Assembly (NCBI RefSeq): GCF_022549775.1
Contig: NZ_JAKZGP010000026.1
Coordinates: 1-60,464 of the forward strand
Direction of reading: 5' to 3'
DNA from: Belliella filtrata
GTDB lineage: Bacteria; Bacteroidota; Bacteroidia; Cytophagales; Cyclobacteriaceae
DNA length: 60,464 bases
The translations under genes and the position numbers were made by a program. Shown piece by piece: positions 18,501 through 26,257 of this stretch (the first letter of the stretch is position 1; the number at the start of each line of letters is the position of its first letter). The notes beneath the pieces were generated by a model, which saw only the letters and a list, made by a program, of their open reading frames with translations, did not search any database and was not told the DNA's origin.

Positions 18501-19205
18501 CTTGAAAAGTGCAATCAGCTTTACATCATCCTTTTTGTCCGCATTTCTGAGCGGTTTATCATAGTTCCTCAAGTCGAAGTACGTAAAAGGTAACTCACCT
18601 TCCAGTTTATCAATCTCCCGGGAAGCGATTTCCTTGTAGAAAAAATCCGTTGTATTTCCCGATAACCTACCTTCCTCAAAAGCCTTAAAATCCTTCACCA
18701 GAGTCTTGTTCTGCGCAAAAGCTTTTTCAAAAACTGAAGCATCAAACACAAACCATTCATAGATATTGGTCACCACAAGGTGTTTGACTTCAAGGTTATT
18801 TTGAGTGATTCTTTCCCTTAGGAAATACAAGATCAATTCATGAAAAGATTTAACATTGAGGCTTTTGATTGATTTAGCTTCGGGGGAAAGAGAAAGCATT
18901 TCCGCTCTATTGGTAGGTTTCTTGGTTTCCAAGATCACCCCAACAGGACTTTTGGCATCTTTTCCGTTATGGATAACCATATCATTTCTACCCTTGGTAT
19001 TGATAGAAAAATCTGGTTCGTAGTACGTTCTTTTAAGAAAGTCAGAGACGAGATTTTTATGAAACTCCTCTGATTCTGATTCATTGATTTGATCAAAAAG
19101 TCTGATTAAATTTCCTTTAAAAACCTCAATCTGGGTTCTAACGGGTTTAACTTTTAAAAACGCCTTATTTAATGCCTGTCGTGGTTTAAGAAATTTATGG
19201 TCCAT
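15516..19205 (-). CDS. type IIG restriction-modification enzyme (Eco57I-like)
   Basis: A frame of up to 1239 codons opens with TTG at 19235. I prefer the ATG at 19205, which is preceded by AGGGAGA. The N-terminal PD-(D/E)xK-like nuclease has KGRNDMVI then PVGVILETKKP (about residues 80-100). The N6-adenine methylase has motif I DPAVGSGHFLVSALNE (about 572), GVDINPNSVKICRLRLW nearby, and motif IV VIGNPPYVNAIELK (about 850). The rest is a target-recognition region. One polypeptide therefore cuts and methylates. It is first in an overlapping operon with the OLD and UvrD-like genes. No BREX (pglZ, brxL) or DISARM partners are present. Confidence 0.88.
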   Translation of the reverse strand: MDHKFLKPRQALNKAFLKVKPVRTQIEVFKGNLIRLFDQINESESEEFHKNLVSDFLKRTYYEPDFSINTKGRNDMVIHNGKDAKSPVGVILETKKPTNRAEMLSLSPEAKSIKSLNVKSFHELILYFLRERITQNNLEVKHLVVTNIYEWFVFDASVFEKAFAQNKTLVKDFKAFEEGRLSGNTTDFFYKEIASREIDKLEGELPFTYFDLRNYDKPLRNADKKDDVKLIALFKLLSPEHMLKLPFSNDSNNLDKRFYSELLHIIGLTETKEGGKKLIGRNKEGERNTGSILEDAIIQLDSLDKISRLSQPSQFGKTHQERLFNVALELSITWINRILFLKLLEAQLFTYHKEDKSYSFLSLDKIKNYDDLNSLFFQVLARKFEDRNPDVKALFEKVPYLNSSLFEPTDIEHSTLFISNLRDDKLIPIISSTVLKNEQGKKRTGKLSTLEYLFEFLNAYDFSSEGSEDIQEDNKTLINASVLGLIFEKINGYKDGSFFTPGFITMYMCRETIRRAVVQKFKEEGFKISEGSELSESLDQIYDQIEDRKQANEIVNSIKICDPAVGSGHFLVSALNEMIAVKNDLKILQDRNGKRLKEYQVEVVNDELIVTDEEGELFEYNPSNKESQRIQETLFHEKQTIIENCLFGVDINPNSVKICRLRLWIELLKNAYYKNATELETLPNIDINIKCGNSLVSRFAIDADLSEALKKSKFSIDSYRMAVTTYRNAQNKEEKREMELLIAEIKSDFRSEIANNDPKIKRKAKLGGELYNLTMQTGLFEASAKQKKDTKKRVEKIETELVKLSTEIEEIKNNKIYENAFEWRFEFPEVLNDTGDFVGFDAVIGNPPYVNAIELKKSLHEKEYAFYKNSYSTAKGSVDLYIYFFELGFIILRDNSYLNYITPNRFLSASYGFALRDFLLNKTSILNIGDYSNVKVFKEASTYPVTTLFKKLPNNHNLKSFTFIDEYQPIKFRTYKTEDLFSLNDFILGFVLSEKYEIVSKIITQSEPLGKCGIINATSTAKEADDFNAYINESEGFKLINTGTIDKFTNTWGETSLVDKKKKYLRPFLPKSKEILGKNRFELYSRPKIILAKIAITPEAYYDEKGEYASVNTNCIHSFSKQYHPEYILGWVNSKLFRYLFECFFDGLKMSGGYLLYSAPNLLNTYIKRATSQEQNKIVSEVRKIIVATTNNENEKIRELVQRIDQMFYQLFDLTEEEIKIIEKEEKCI

Positions 19206-19385
19206 TCTCCCTGATTTGTTTTTGAAAAATTCCAACTAACAATTTGCTTGTTTTTGGTCAGATTTGCAATGACACCAAACAGATACTTTAGTTTTTTAAT
19301 CAAATTTGACAGTCTTTGACTTCAAAATTAGAAGTAAAACAATCTACAATCCTTATAAACTGAATTTCAGAAAGTCATTAAAATT

Positions 19386-19880
19386 TTAATCTTCAATATT
19401 GATGGCTAAACCAATCACTTGAATTCCGGGAACACTTGATTTCCCATCAATGCTGCCTTTGGAAATATTTCTTATTTCAAGCTTGATAATTCCATTAGCA
19501 TCCGTCCCTTTTGCTTGATAAATAATCTCCTCAAACAAATCGTTGATTTCACAGCTTTTAAAATCATAATCGCTGATTTTATCAAATGAAGTATTGCTCC
19601 CTCCATAAACATTGTCATAATCAGCATTTTGAGATCTCCCTTTTCCAGATTTGACATCTGATTTAGGGATAAATCCTTGGTAACAGTCAACCATGATTAT
19701 TGAAACTGACTTATAGCTTTTTGAAATGTCACCAGTTGTAACAAATATGCCTTCTTTTTCAAATATACTTAAATCTATAACTGATGCATCAAAAGAATAT
19801 TTATCTAAGACAGCACAACTGTTGAAAAACAATAATAATGACATTATAGAAACAATTTTGATTTGCTTTTTCAATTCCAT
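19386..19880 (-). CDS. putative lipoprotein
   Basis: The protein has 164 aa. The N-terminus is basic, then hydrophobic, then a lipobox (IMSLLLFFNSC), so Cys 22 should be lipidated and the protein placed in the envelope. The mature part is a small beta-rich domain with no family I recognise (TSFDKISDYDFKSCEINDL). It lies 150 bp upstream of the restriction operon in the same direction, but the gap suggests its own transcript. It is cargo of unknown role. Confidence 0.65.
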   Translation of the reverse strand: MELKKQIKIVSIMSLLLFFNSCAVLDKYSFDASVIDLSIFEKEGIFVTTGDISKSYKSVSIIMVDCYQGFIPKSDVKSGKGRSQNADYDNVYGGSNTSFDKISDYDFKSCEINDLFEEIIYQAKGTDANGIIKLEIRNISKGSIDGKSSVPGIQVIGLAINIED

Positions 19881-20201
19881 GATCTTTTTTGTTTTAATAG
19901 AACTTTAAAACTAGGTATATTAAAGTGTTAAAAAAATACCAACTACAGGGTATTTTTAGAGGACAGAAGTTTTTATTTTGCATTATTTAGAATCCCTCTG
20001 ACTTTAATTTAATCCAGCTTGTATGTAAAAGTTATTGTGATAAAAATACTAATTCATAAATATCAACAACATAAACAAGCTATCTTTTGGCGAGATTTAG
20101 TGATACAAATTTGATGACCCTAAACTGAAAGTATGTAAAAAACTGTGTGAAAAGTAAAATGTGTGTGTGATAGATAGACGGAAGATGCTAATCTTGAAAA
20201 T
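19881..20201. repeat. intergenic region with a solitary GGTATTTT hairpin repeat
   Basis: This 321-bp gap contains AAAAAATACCAACTACAGGG followed by TATTTTT at 19931-19957. It is essentially identical to the first hairpin of repeat unit C (6811-6836), with the same 9-bp stem and AACTACAG loop. The CCCC..GGGG hairpin and TGCAA arms are not recognisable here, so this is a partial copy. No gene was seen in the gap. Confidence 0.65.
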
Positions 20202-21383
20202 TTATAATTCTCCTTCAGAATTTAATAAATTTCTCAAGTGGTTTATAGATGGGACTATATTATATCCATCATCTGGAAGTTTTAATATTTTGCTAAAAAA
20301 ATACTTCGCTACAACGGAGGCTTTATAATTAGAAACCCTATTTATGCTTCTTAAAACATATGAGTTTCTAGAAGCATGCACTGCATATCCTTCTAAATTT
20401 TCCTGATATCTATATAGGCACTGAGAGAGTACGATCTGCTTTTCAAGACATTCCCTTGCAGTTAAATTACCAGCAGTATATATTAAACTATGTACTTCCC
20501 CTATAGTATATCTTCGTACCAAATCTATAAAAAGATTAATCATATTTTTTTCTACAGGTAAGTATCCTTTGAACATATTCTGTTGATCCTTGAGGAAATA
20601 AGCTATCGCTTCATGAGCATTTATCTCTTGCCAAAACTCCAAGGCTGGAGATAGTTCTTCTGTTGTAATTTCAAAGCCTTGAGAAAAATTTCGGATTACT
20701 CTTTTTAAATCAATTTCGCTATCACTTTCAATATTCAATTTTAGATTTAAATATTTTTTTATTTTTTCAAAATACTCTGGTCTTGTCAATTGAGAAATTG
20801 ATGACCAGTCGTTATTAGTATCAAAGAAATTTTCAGAAGCGATGATGTTTAAATATTCAGAATTCAAGTAATCATTTGGAGCCAATCTATCAGAATAAGC
20901 AGGGAAACCTTTAACTAAGTTTTCGTCTTCACTGATAAACTCATTTATTAAAGCCCCCAAAATTATTTTCTTTTTAAAATTGTAATTTTCGAATATTTGA
21001 ACACTTTTTTTTGGGAAAATAAAGTCTTTAATTGATTTTGGCTGTCGATTTTCTGCTCTGATTTTTTCAAGATTTTCTAATTTTATTTCCTTACATGTGT
21101 TACAAGTACACTGACTACTAATTTGATGACCGCATGAATTGCAATATGGAATAGGTTGTTCTTTTCTTCTGACTTGGGATTTAGACATTCTATTCACCAT
21201 TAAAGCTTCATTACATAATGGACAATTTTCAGCAAGTTGCTTTGGCGGTAAATAGTCTGAGATGTAGGCTGCCGAAACCTCAATACCAAACTCATGTAAA
21301 AGTGACTTGACATTTTCAGAATAATACCGTTCTAGGAATCGCTCGAATTCCTCTTCATTAAAATTGGAAAATGGATTTTTCAT
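20202..21383 (-). CDS. zinc-ribbon protein of unknown function
   Basis: The protein has 393 aa. Residues about 54-115 form a zinc-binding module with three Cys pairs (CPLCNEAL, YCNSCGHQ, CTCNTC). The rest is helical with no family I can name. The gene is isolated, with 300-bp AT-rich gaps on both sides, between the defence region and the mobilization region. Base composition is very low in GC, like the surrounding element. It could be a nucleic-acid-binding element protein or cargo. Confidence 0.55.
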   Translation of the reverse strand: MKNPFSNFNEEEFERFLERYYSENVKSLLHEFGIEVSAAYISDYLPPKQLAENCPLCNEALMVNRMSKSQVRRKEQPIPYCNSCGHQISSQCTCNTCKEIKLENLEKIRAENRQPKSIKDFIFPKKSVQIFENYNFKKKIILGALINEFISEDENLVKGFPAYSDRLAPNDYLNSEYLNIIASENFFDTNNDWSSISQLTRPEYFEKIKKYLNLKLNIESDSEIDLKRVIRNFSQGFEITTEELSPALEFWQEINAHEAIAYFLKDQQNMFKGYLPVEKNMINLFIDLVRRYTIGEVHSLIYTAGNLTARECLEKQIVLSQCLYRYQENLEGYAVHASRNSYVLRSINRVSNYKASVVAKYFFSKILKLPDDGYNIVPSINHLRNLLNSEGEL

Positions 21384-21744
21384 AATTATTATTTGTTTGT
21401 TAAAAATAATAATTATGCTTAAATTAAAAAATCAATATAAAATATTAAATTAAGATTTAAAAAAAAATATAATTTTTTAATTCGGAAATTAAAAAAAATA
21501 TGAAATTAAATTTTTTATATAAAGGATTCACTCAATTCGGATATAAAACAATAATAAAGTTGATTTGGATTTAATAGAATTGTGCATTTTGATTTTAACT
21601 TAAAAAATGAAAATCAGAAAGTCACCTGTTATTACACCACCCTTTTTTAGCAAACTGATTCAGCAGACAAAAAATGAAGCATAACAAGAACAAGGAAATG
21701 GTTAATAGTAAAAAACCGCTATAATTTAATAGCGGTAATAAATT
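21384..21744. other. AT-rich intergenic region without a gene
   Basis: This 361-bp stretch is extremely AT-rich (runs of A and T at 21420-21520). Apart from the terminator at 21715-21736 I see no gene or repeat. The part next to 21383 probably carries the promoter of the zinc-ribbon gene. Confidence 0.5.
21715..21736 (-). terminator. rho-independent terminator
   Basis: The minus strand reads ACCGCTAT-TAAATT-ATAGCGGT followed by TTTTT, directly after the stop of the XRE gene at 21745. Confidence 0.75.
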
Positions 21745-22191
21745 CTAACCTTCTTGTGCCGCTTTCTTAATCGTACTTTCAAGATGAGCCAATATTAACT
21801 TTGCCTCTTCAAGAAAGTTGATATAAAAGTCTGGTTGTTCGGGTTTTAGTTTTGTTAGCTCGTTATTGTCACTATTATTACTCAAAGAACTTGACTGTAG
21901 GTTGCTTATAATTAAATCAAATAAATCGCCATTGACCATATGGAGGAATGCCATTAATGGGATTTGAAAAATTTCAGAAAGCCGCATTAAATCCTCGGTT
22001 GAAATAATTTCTTTTTGTTCGAGTAATGATACTTTCTTCTGGGACCACTCTTCACCTAATTCAAAAGCTAAGGCTTCTTGCTTAATTCCTAGCAATTCTC
22101 TGAAGCGCTTAAAGTTTCTACCTTGATGAATTTTGTTCATACTTAACAACGATTTGTTAAGTATGAATTCTAATTTTCTACTAGTTTCCAT
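21745..22191 (-). CDS. XRE-family regulator of the element backbone
   Basis: The protein has 148 aa. The HTH_3 domain spans about residues 25-85 (FKRFRELLGIKQEALAFELG; VSLLEQKEIISTEDLMRLSE). The C-terminus (LKPEQPDFYINFLEEAK) is helical. An alternative start is Met18, which is closer to the domain. It lies downstream of the relaxase gene with a 209-bp gap and ends at a clear terminator. HTH genes of this type near mob genes commonly control mobilization; that role is inferred. Confidence 0.75.
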   Translation of the reverse strand: METSRKLEFILNKSLLSMNKIHQGRNFKRFRELLGIKQEALAFELGEEWSQKKVSLLEQKEIISTEDLMRLSEIFQIPLMAFLHMVNGDLFDLIISNLQSSSLSNNSDNNELTKLKPEQPDFYINFLEEAKLILAHLESTIKKAAQEG

Positions 22192-22400
22192 AATAACCTT
22201 GTTTTGATGTATTCTAAAGGTATAATGTTGGCCTAGTAAAAAATCAGTAGTTTAACCCAAGGTGGGTAAAAAAAATGCCCGAATTCGTTTAAATGACAAT
22301 CTATTGTATGTAAATATTCTACGATCTCCAATTAGAGAGAACTTTTCTTGCATAAGAACTAAATGAATTCAGCATTAATTAGCCCCTATGATTAGTTCAC

Positions 22401-23228
22401 CTACATAGACATCCCACGATTTATTTTCTTCTTTTTTTTCAATATCTGCTCTTGGTCATCAAATTCGTAGATCCACTCTGTAGAAGGTATGGGAAAGAGG
22501 ATATTAAAAAATAGCTGCTGTTCAAGCTTGACGTTTGGGATAGGATTTATCTGTTCTTTAGGTTGACTTTCCCTCTGAATTCGGTCATTGTTCAACTCTT
22601 TTTTGACTTGATTTTGATATTCAAACGTTTCTTCAAAACCTCTTTGGTATCCAAACAAGTTATCAAAAATTTCTTGTGATTGTTGTCTAGATACATTACG
22701 ATGAAAACCTCCTTTGATAGGGCCAGTCTCAGTGTTTATATGGTTAGTCCATGGTGACAGAGAATATCTTTTTTCTCTATCCATCCTTGATACTAAAATA
22801 TGAACATGAAAATTAAGACCTGGCTTTTTTTGCTTTGTTTTTTTATCAACTCGATCTTCTTCAATCTTAGCATAATAAACAAGATCATCACCAGTCAAAC
22901 CTCTTCCAAAGTTCTTAGCATAAGAATCCATATATGCTCTAGTATATTTCTTTAGTTTTTCTTCACTGCAATTAATATGCATAAGTTCTTTCTGGGAAGG
23001 ACAGATAATTAACATGTAGAATTTCGCTTCTGTTTTCTTGAACTTTTTATGATTTGAATCAATATGTGCTTCCACTCGGATAGGCTCAATATGATCCATA
23101 GTCTGGGAAAAAAAACACCTTTTCTCAGAATCTGATTTCCCTTCGTTTTCCTTTTCAAGATATTGCACCTTCTCCGCACAAGATCCTCTGTTGCTTTGGT
23201 CTTTTTTATCTCCAAAATCTATATACAT
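22401..23228 (-). CDS. DUF5712-type relaxase (MobB-like)
   Basis: The protein has 275 aa. The key motif is HVHILVSRMDREKRYSLSP (about residues 140-160), the His-hydrophobic-His metal-binding signature of relaxases, within a fold that includes YMLIICPSQKELMH. This matches the DUF5712/MobB relaxases of Bacteroidota mobilizable elements, which nick at oriT and pilot the strand. It is translationally coupled to the BfmA-like gene (1-bp overlap). The N-terminal 30 residues and C-terminal basic tail are less conserved. The family call is from motif and context. Confidence 0.75.
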   Translation of the reverse strand: MYIDFGDKKDQSNRGSCAEKVQYLEKENEGKSDSEKRCFFSQTMDHIEPIRVEAHIDSNHKKFKKTEAKFYMLIICPSQKELMHINCSEEKLKKYTRAYMDSYAKNFGRGLTGDDLVYYAKIEEDRVDKKTKQKKPGLNFHVHILVSRMDREKRYSLSPWTNHINTETGPIKGGFHRNVSRQQSQEIFDNLFGYQRGFEETFEYQNQVKKELNNDRIQRESQPKEQINPIPNVKLEQQLFFNILFPIPSTEWIYEFDDQEQILKKKKKINRGMSM

Positions 23229-23773
23229 CAGCTTGCCGGTTTAAATATTTTCTCATATTCTTCAATGAAGGAGGACAAAATTTCTCTACCCTCTATCCCC
23301 AATCTCGGATAGCTCTTACTATTTATATCAGGATAATACTTATTTATATGATCGTAAAACGCTTTCAGAAGATTCCCCATCCTCCTATTGTATTTCTGAT
23401 TTGTCGCAAGATCGTTTTCAAGTGTTTTTTGCCTGCCTTTTAAGTTTTCTATCAGTTCTAATAGATTTTGAGCTATTTGCTTCTGAGAATTATATATTGC
23501 TTTATTTGAATCGAGAACTTCCGATATACTTCCTGACATCCCTCTTAAAGGGCCTTGTTCCATCCGTTTGATGAAAGCCTGTTGATTATGATCTAAAGCT
23601 TGGATACTGGCTGCAATTTGGTCTCTTTTTACTTCCTTTGGGTGTATACCAAATTCGTAAATGGATTTGATTGAAAGTTCAGCCACTTCTTTTTTTGTGA
23701 GTCGAAACTTGTCGGACATTTGCTCAAGTTGAGTATGAAACTCTTCTGATAATTGAATAGATTTTCTTTTCAT
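23228..23773 (-). CDS. BfmA/BtgA-family mobilization protein
   Basis: The protein has 181 aa. The N-terminus resembles a ribbon-helix-helix-like DNA-binding segment (MKRKSIQLSEEFHTQLEQMS; LTKKEVAELSIKSIYEFGIH), followed by a long coiled coil (about 85-130). BfmA/BtgA proteins bind oriT and assist the relaxase. The order accessory protein then relaxase, with ATGA-type overlaps to both neighbours, supports a three-gene mobilization operon running 24030 to 22401. Confidence 0.8.
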   Translation of the reverse strand: MKRKSIQLSEEFHTQLEQMSDKFRLTKKEVAELSIKSIYEFGIHPKEVKRDQIAASIQALDHNQQAFIKRMEQGPLRGMSGSISEVLDSNKAIYNSQKQIAQNLLELIENLKGRQKTLENDLATNQKYNRRMGNLLKAFYDHINKYYPDINSKSYPRLGIEGREILSSFIEEYEKIFKPAS

Positions 23774-24030
23774 TTTTCTAGCTGTTTTTGACTGTACTCT
23801 GTAGCCGTAATTGGAACTTTGTAGAAATCTTTCGGCTTAAGAACTATCGCTTCAGCGTAGTTCCCACTTGCTACAGTACAGTCGTTTTTTTTAATGATTA
23901 ATAAATCCTCATTTCTCTCTGTATTAATTTTGAGAGTACAGAGGTGGTTTTTTATTTTGCTCACATATTTTTCTTTATTTTGATAACTCACTAACATGAT
24001 TGATTTTAGTACATTTCCTGTTCTTTTCAT
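23770..24030 (-). CDS. small protein opening the mobilization operon
   Basis: The protein has 86 aa and no family I recognise. It is basic at the start (MKRTGNVLKSIMLVSYQNKE) and ends KVPITATEYSQKQLEK. Its stop overlaps the start of the BfmA-like gene by 4 bp, so it is probably co-translated with the mobilization genes. Repeat E, the candidate origin, lies immediately upstream. Confidence 0.6.
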   Translation of the reverse strand: MKRTGNVLKSIMLVSYQNKEKYVSKIKNHLCTLKINTERNEDLLIIKKNDCTVASGNYAEAIVLKPKDFYKVPITATEYSQKQLEK

Positions 24031-24105
24031 GGAAACTCGTTTTTGTTTTTCGCAAAATTTTTGTGGTTTTTACCCTTTTACTCATCAATGAAATAAGAAT
24101 TTCAT

Positions 24106-24207
24106 TTCTGCACTCTTTGCAGAAGGCTTGCAGTAAAATTCACCCGAAATCAGCCTTAACAGGCTGATTTCGGGGTTTGTGCAAGAATTGCAAGGTTTGC
24201 AAGAAGT
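24106..24207. repeat. TGCAA inverted array with central hairpin, copy E; candidate oriT/oriV
   Basis: Left arm: CTGCACTCTTTGCAGAAGGC plus TTGCAG (24109-24133). Core: a strong hairpin CCCGAAATCAGCC-TTAACA-GGCTGATTTCGGG (24143-24174). Right arm: GTGCAAGAATTGCAAGG plus TTTGCAAG (24180-24203). Each arm holds three TGCA(A) boxes at about 9-11-bp spacing, one helical turn. Copies A-D are degenerate relatives in the opposite orientation. It lies between the DUF3987 gene end and the mobilization operon, where oriT is expected. The structure is seen directly; the function is inferred. Confidence 0.7.
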
Positions 24208-24208
24208 A

Positions 24209-25549
24209 TTAGAGTTTTTCATAAATGCCAGGTCTTTTTGAGACGAATAGTTTTGGGTTATTCGAAAGAAAATAGAAATAAGTCCTTTCAGCTATCCCCA
24301 ATTTTTCAGCGATTGCTTTACCCTCAGCAGTTTTAAAAATTTTCGGTAGTTTCTTGTAAAGTTCAGCTTGGTATGGCTTTAGGGTTGAAATTGGGTCAGT
24401 ATTGGTTAAAAAGTCGAGAACCAATTCAGATTGCCCCCTAAAGTATTCCGTCAGTCTAATTGCTCGAATGGTAGTATCCATAGATATCGAACTAATTTCT
24501 TTCTGGGTACTAAATGACCAGTCAATTAAATGAAGCGTAAGGCAAAATCTTTGAAAATGAATATCGAATTTTGAATATAATGACGAAACTTCATCATCAG
24601 CTTGATCTACTAAGTATTTATTATACACGTTCAGCCACTCAATAGCTAATTTTTTTGCTTCAGGGGAAAAAGGAAAATATTTTTCTTTTCCTCTGACCTG
24701 AGAATTGTTAAACACTTTCTTGATTTTTTCATTGTAGGTGTTTATGCTACTTTTTAAATCAATTTCCTGATAAAGTGCTCTTTCTGTTATTTTTGGCCAT
24801 ATAAAGAGAAATCTATCAAATAGACCTGAACCATTAGTTAGAAAAATGGCTAATAGCTTTAGAAGAATTTTCGGTTGAGTAGTTCCTCCAATCATGGAAA
24901 AAGGATCAACGATTGGCTCTGCTTCACGGTTAATTCTATTAATTATGAGTGGATCTTGACTCCACATCTCAAGAATATATTCTAAATCACTTCCCGCTCT
25001 GTATCTGTTTAGATCGCGAAAAAATCCGGCTAGTTCGTCTCTTACAATAGCTATTCCATGGGGATTATTACCTAATGCTTCAGAAACAGCTTCTATTGTT
25101 GCATCTTTAAGAATAGATTGCTTCCTAATAGGAGGTCTTTTTTTATCTTCATCATCGTTGCTATCTTTTAAGCTATTCTCAAATGCCTGTTTTTCTATTT
25201 TATATTTGTTATATTCTTTTTTATCATTTTCAACAAAGTACTTCATAGCGAATTTTAAAGCTGCGCTTTTATTAGCCCCTGGATTTCCAATCATGCATAA
25301 GAATTGAATTGGCTTTAGGGCTGAACTATTTGGTAAAACCGAAGTTGAGGACGAGTTTCCAATTGCATAGCTAAAAGCGAACAGTATTGAGCCAGATAAA
25401 TGATCCAGATGAATTCCCTTCCCCTTGGCGATTTCTGAGATAATATTTTGAAGTTCTTGTGGGAAAATATCTATTGGGAATTTACTCGGATTTTCTTTAT
25501 TTGATAGAGCTGATCGTAAGTCTGGTGTGAGTATTAAATTAGTTTTCAT
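24209..25549 (-). CDS. DUF3987 / primase-helicase-like protein
   Basis: The protein has 446 aa. The DUF3987 P-loop is LCMIGNPGANKSAALKFAMK (about residue 95). A Walker B-like region GIAIVRDELAGFFRDLNRY lies at about 165, and SMIGGTTQPKILLKLLA follows. These proteins are common in Bacteroidota mobile elements beside mobilization genes and are thought to help replicate the excised element. The C-terminus has an HTH-like segment (AIAEKLGIAERTYFYFLSNN). The gene ends inside the edge of repeat E. Confidence 0.8.
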   Translation of the reverse strand: MKTNLILTPDLRSALSNKENPSKFPIDIFPQELQNIISEIAKGKGIHLDHLSGSILFAFSYAIGNSSSTSVLPNSSALKPIQFLCMIGNPGANKSAALKFAMKYFVENDKKEYNKYKIEKQAFENSLKDSNDDEDKKRPPIRKQSILKDATIEAVSEALGNNPHGIAIVRDELAGFFRDLNRYRAGSDLEYILEMWSQDPLIINRINREAEPIVDPFSMIGGTTQPKILLKLLAIFLTNGSGLFDRFLFIWPKITERALYQEIDLKSSINTYNEKIKKVFNNSQVRGKEKYFPFSPEAKKLAIEWLNVYNKYLVDQADDEVSSLYSKFDIHFQRFCLTLHLIDWSFSTQKEISSISMDTTIRAIRLTEYFRGQSELVLDFLTNTDPISTLKPYQAELYKKLPKIFKTAEGKAIAEKLGIAERTYFYFLSNNPKLFVSKRPGIYEKL

Positions 25550-25878
25550 GTTATTTTTTTTTTGGCAATAATTTTCCAGCCCATGATTTTCATGGGAGTT
25601 GTTATTAATTAAAGTGAATAAGGGCTAGGTCTGTATTCAGATAATAAACCTTAGCAAGAGAAAGGATCGCCTAAAAAAATATTTCCCAAGTGTCTACGTC
25701 AGCTATTTTAGCTGTGCTTTCCCAGAATAGAATCGTCATATTCTTGGAGATTTCGTGAATTTTTGGCAACTTTACGCTGTGTCGCATAAGTGTGTGTGAA
25801 ATATTTATTAGACATTTTGAATACTTTTGTCATGAGTATTCTTTAAAGGAGAAGGTGGCCGCCTACTCCTTTATTTTT
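25550..25878. other. intergenic region with hairpin
   Basis: This is a 329-bp gap. It holds a long hairpin at 25844-25874 (TAAAGGAG ... CTCCTTTA with a GC-rich inner GGTGGCCGCC) just downstream of the HTH gene; it could terminate that gene. The rest is AT-rich and carries no ORF I can support. It presumably includes the promoter of the DUF3987 gene. Confidence 0.5.
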
Positions 25879-26178
25879 TTATTCATATACACCTTGAAAG
25901 TACTTCTCAATTTCTGATCGGTGGATGTATCTTCTTTTCCCACGAAATTCTGATTTGAATTCTATTCCTCTAGCTTCAGCCACACTTTCTAGTTTGCTAA
26001 CAGAGTAATGTGATTTCACACCAATTTCTTCCATGAAATCCTTAAGTGGAATCCAATCGTTCTTTGCAGACTTTGGAGATGATTTTTGATTTGAGATTTT
26101 TTCTTCTAGTGCTTGGAATTTTTCTTCAAGCCACTTAATTGAATTTGGTGATAATAGAATGAAATTTTCTTGTGTCAT
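25879..26178 (-). CDS. helix-turn-helix / excisionase-like protein
   Basis: The protein has 99 aa. The C-terminal half resembles an excisionase-type winged HTH of Bacteroidota elements (WIPLKDFMEEIG, then SVSKLESVAEARGIEFKSEF, then RYIHRSEIEKYF). Proteins like this sit between the integrase and the DUF3987 gene in many elements and act as directionality or start-up factors. It is transcribed toward the DUF3987 gene. The upstream region 26179-26257 contains repeated TGTTTAAAC-like palindromic pieces (GTTTAAAC near 26195; ACACGTTTAAAC near 26230) that may be its operator. Confidence 0.7.
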   Translation of the reverse strand: MTQENFILLSPNSIKWLEEKFQALEEKISNQKSSPKSAKNDWIPLKDFMEEIGVKSHYSVSKLESVAEARGIEFKSEFRGKRRYIHRSEIEKYFQGVYE

Positions 26179-26257
26179 GATTAAATAGATTTTGTTTAAA
26201 CAAATGTAAACATTTTTCTTAATGTTTATACACGTTTAAACATTTTCTTAAAATTTT

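Noticed and set aside
15516-19205. BREX PglX or DISARM methylase
   Set aside because: The protein has an N-terminal PD-(D/E)xK-like nuclease typical of type IIG enzymes, and no pglZ, brxC, brxL or drm genes are near.
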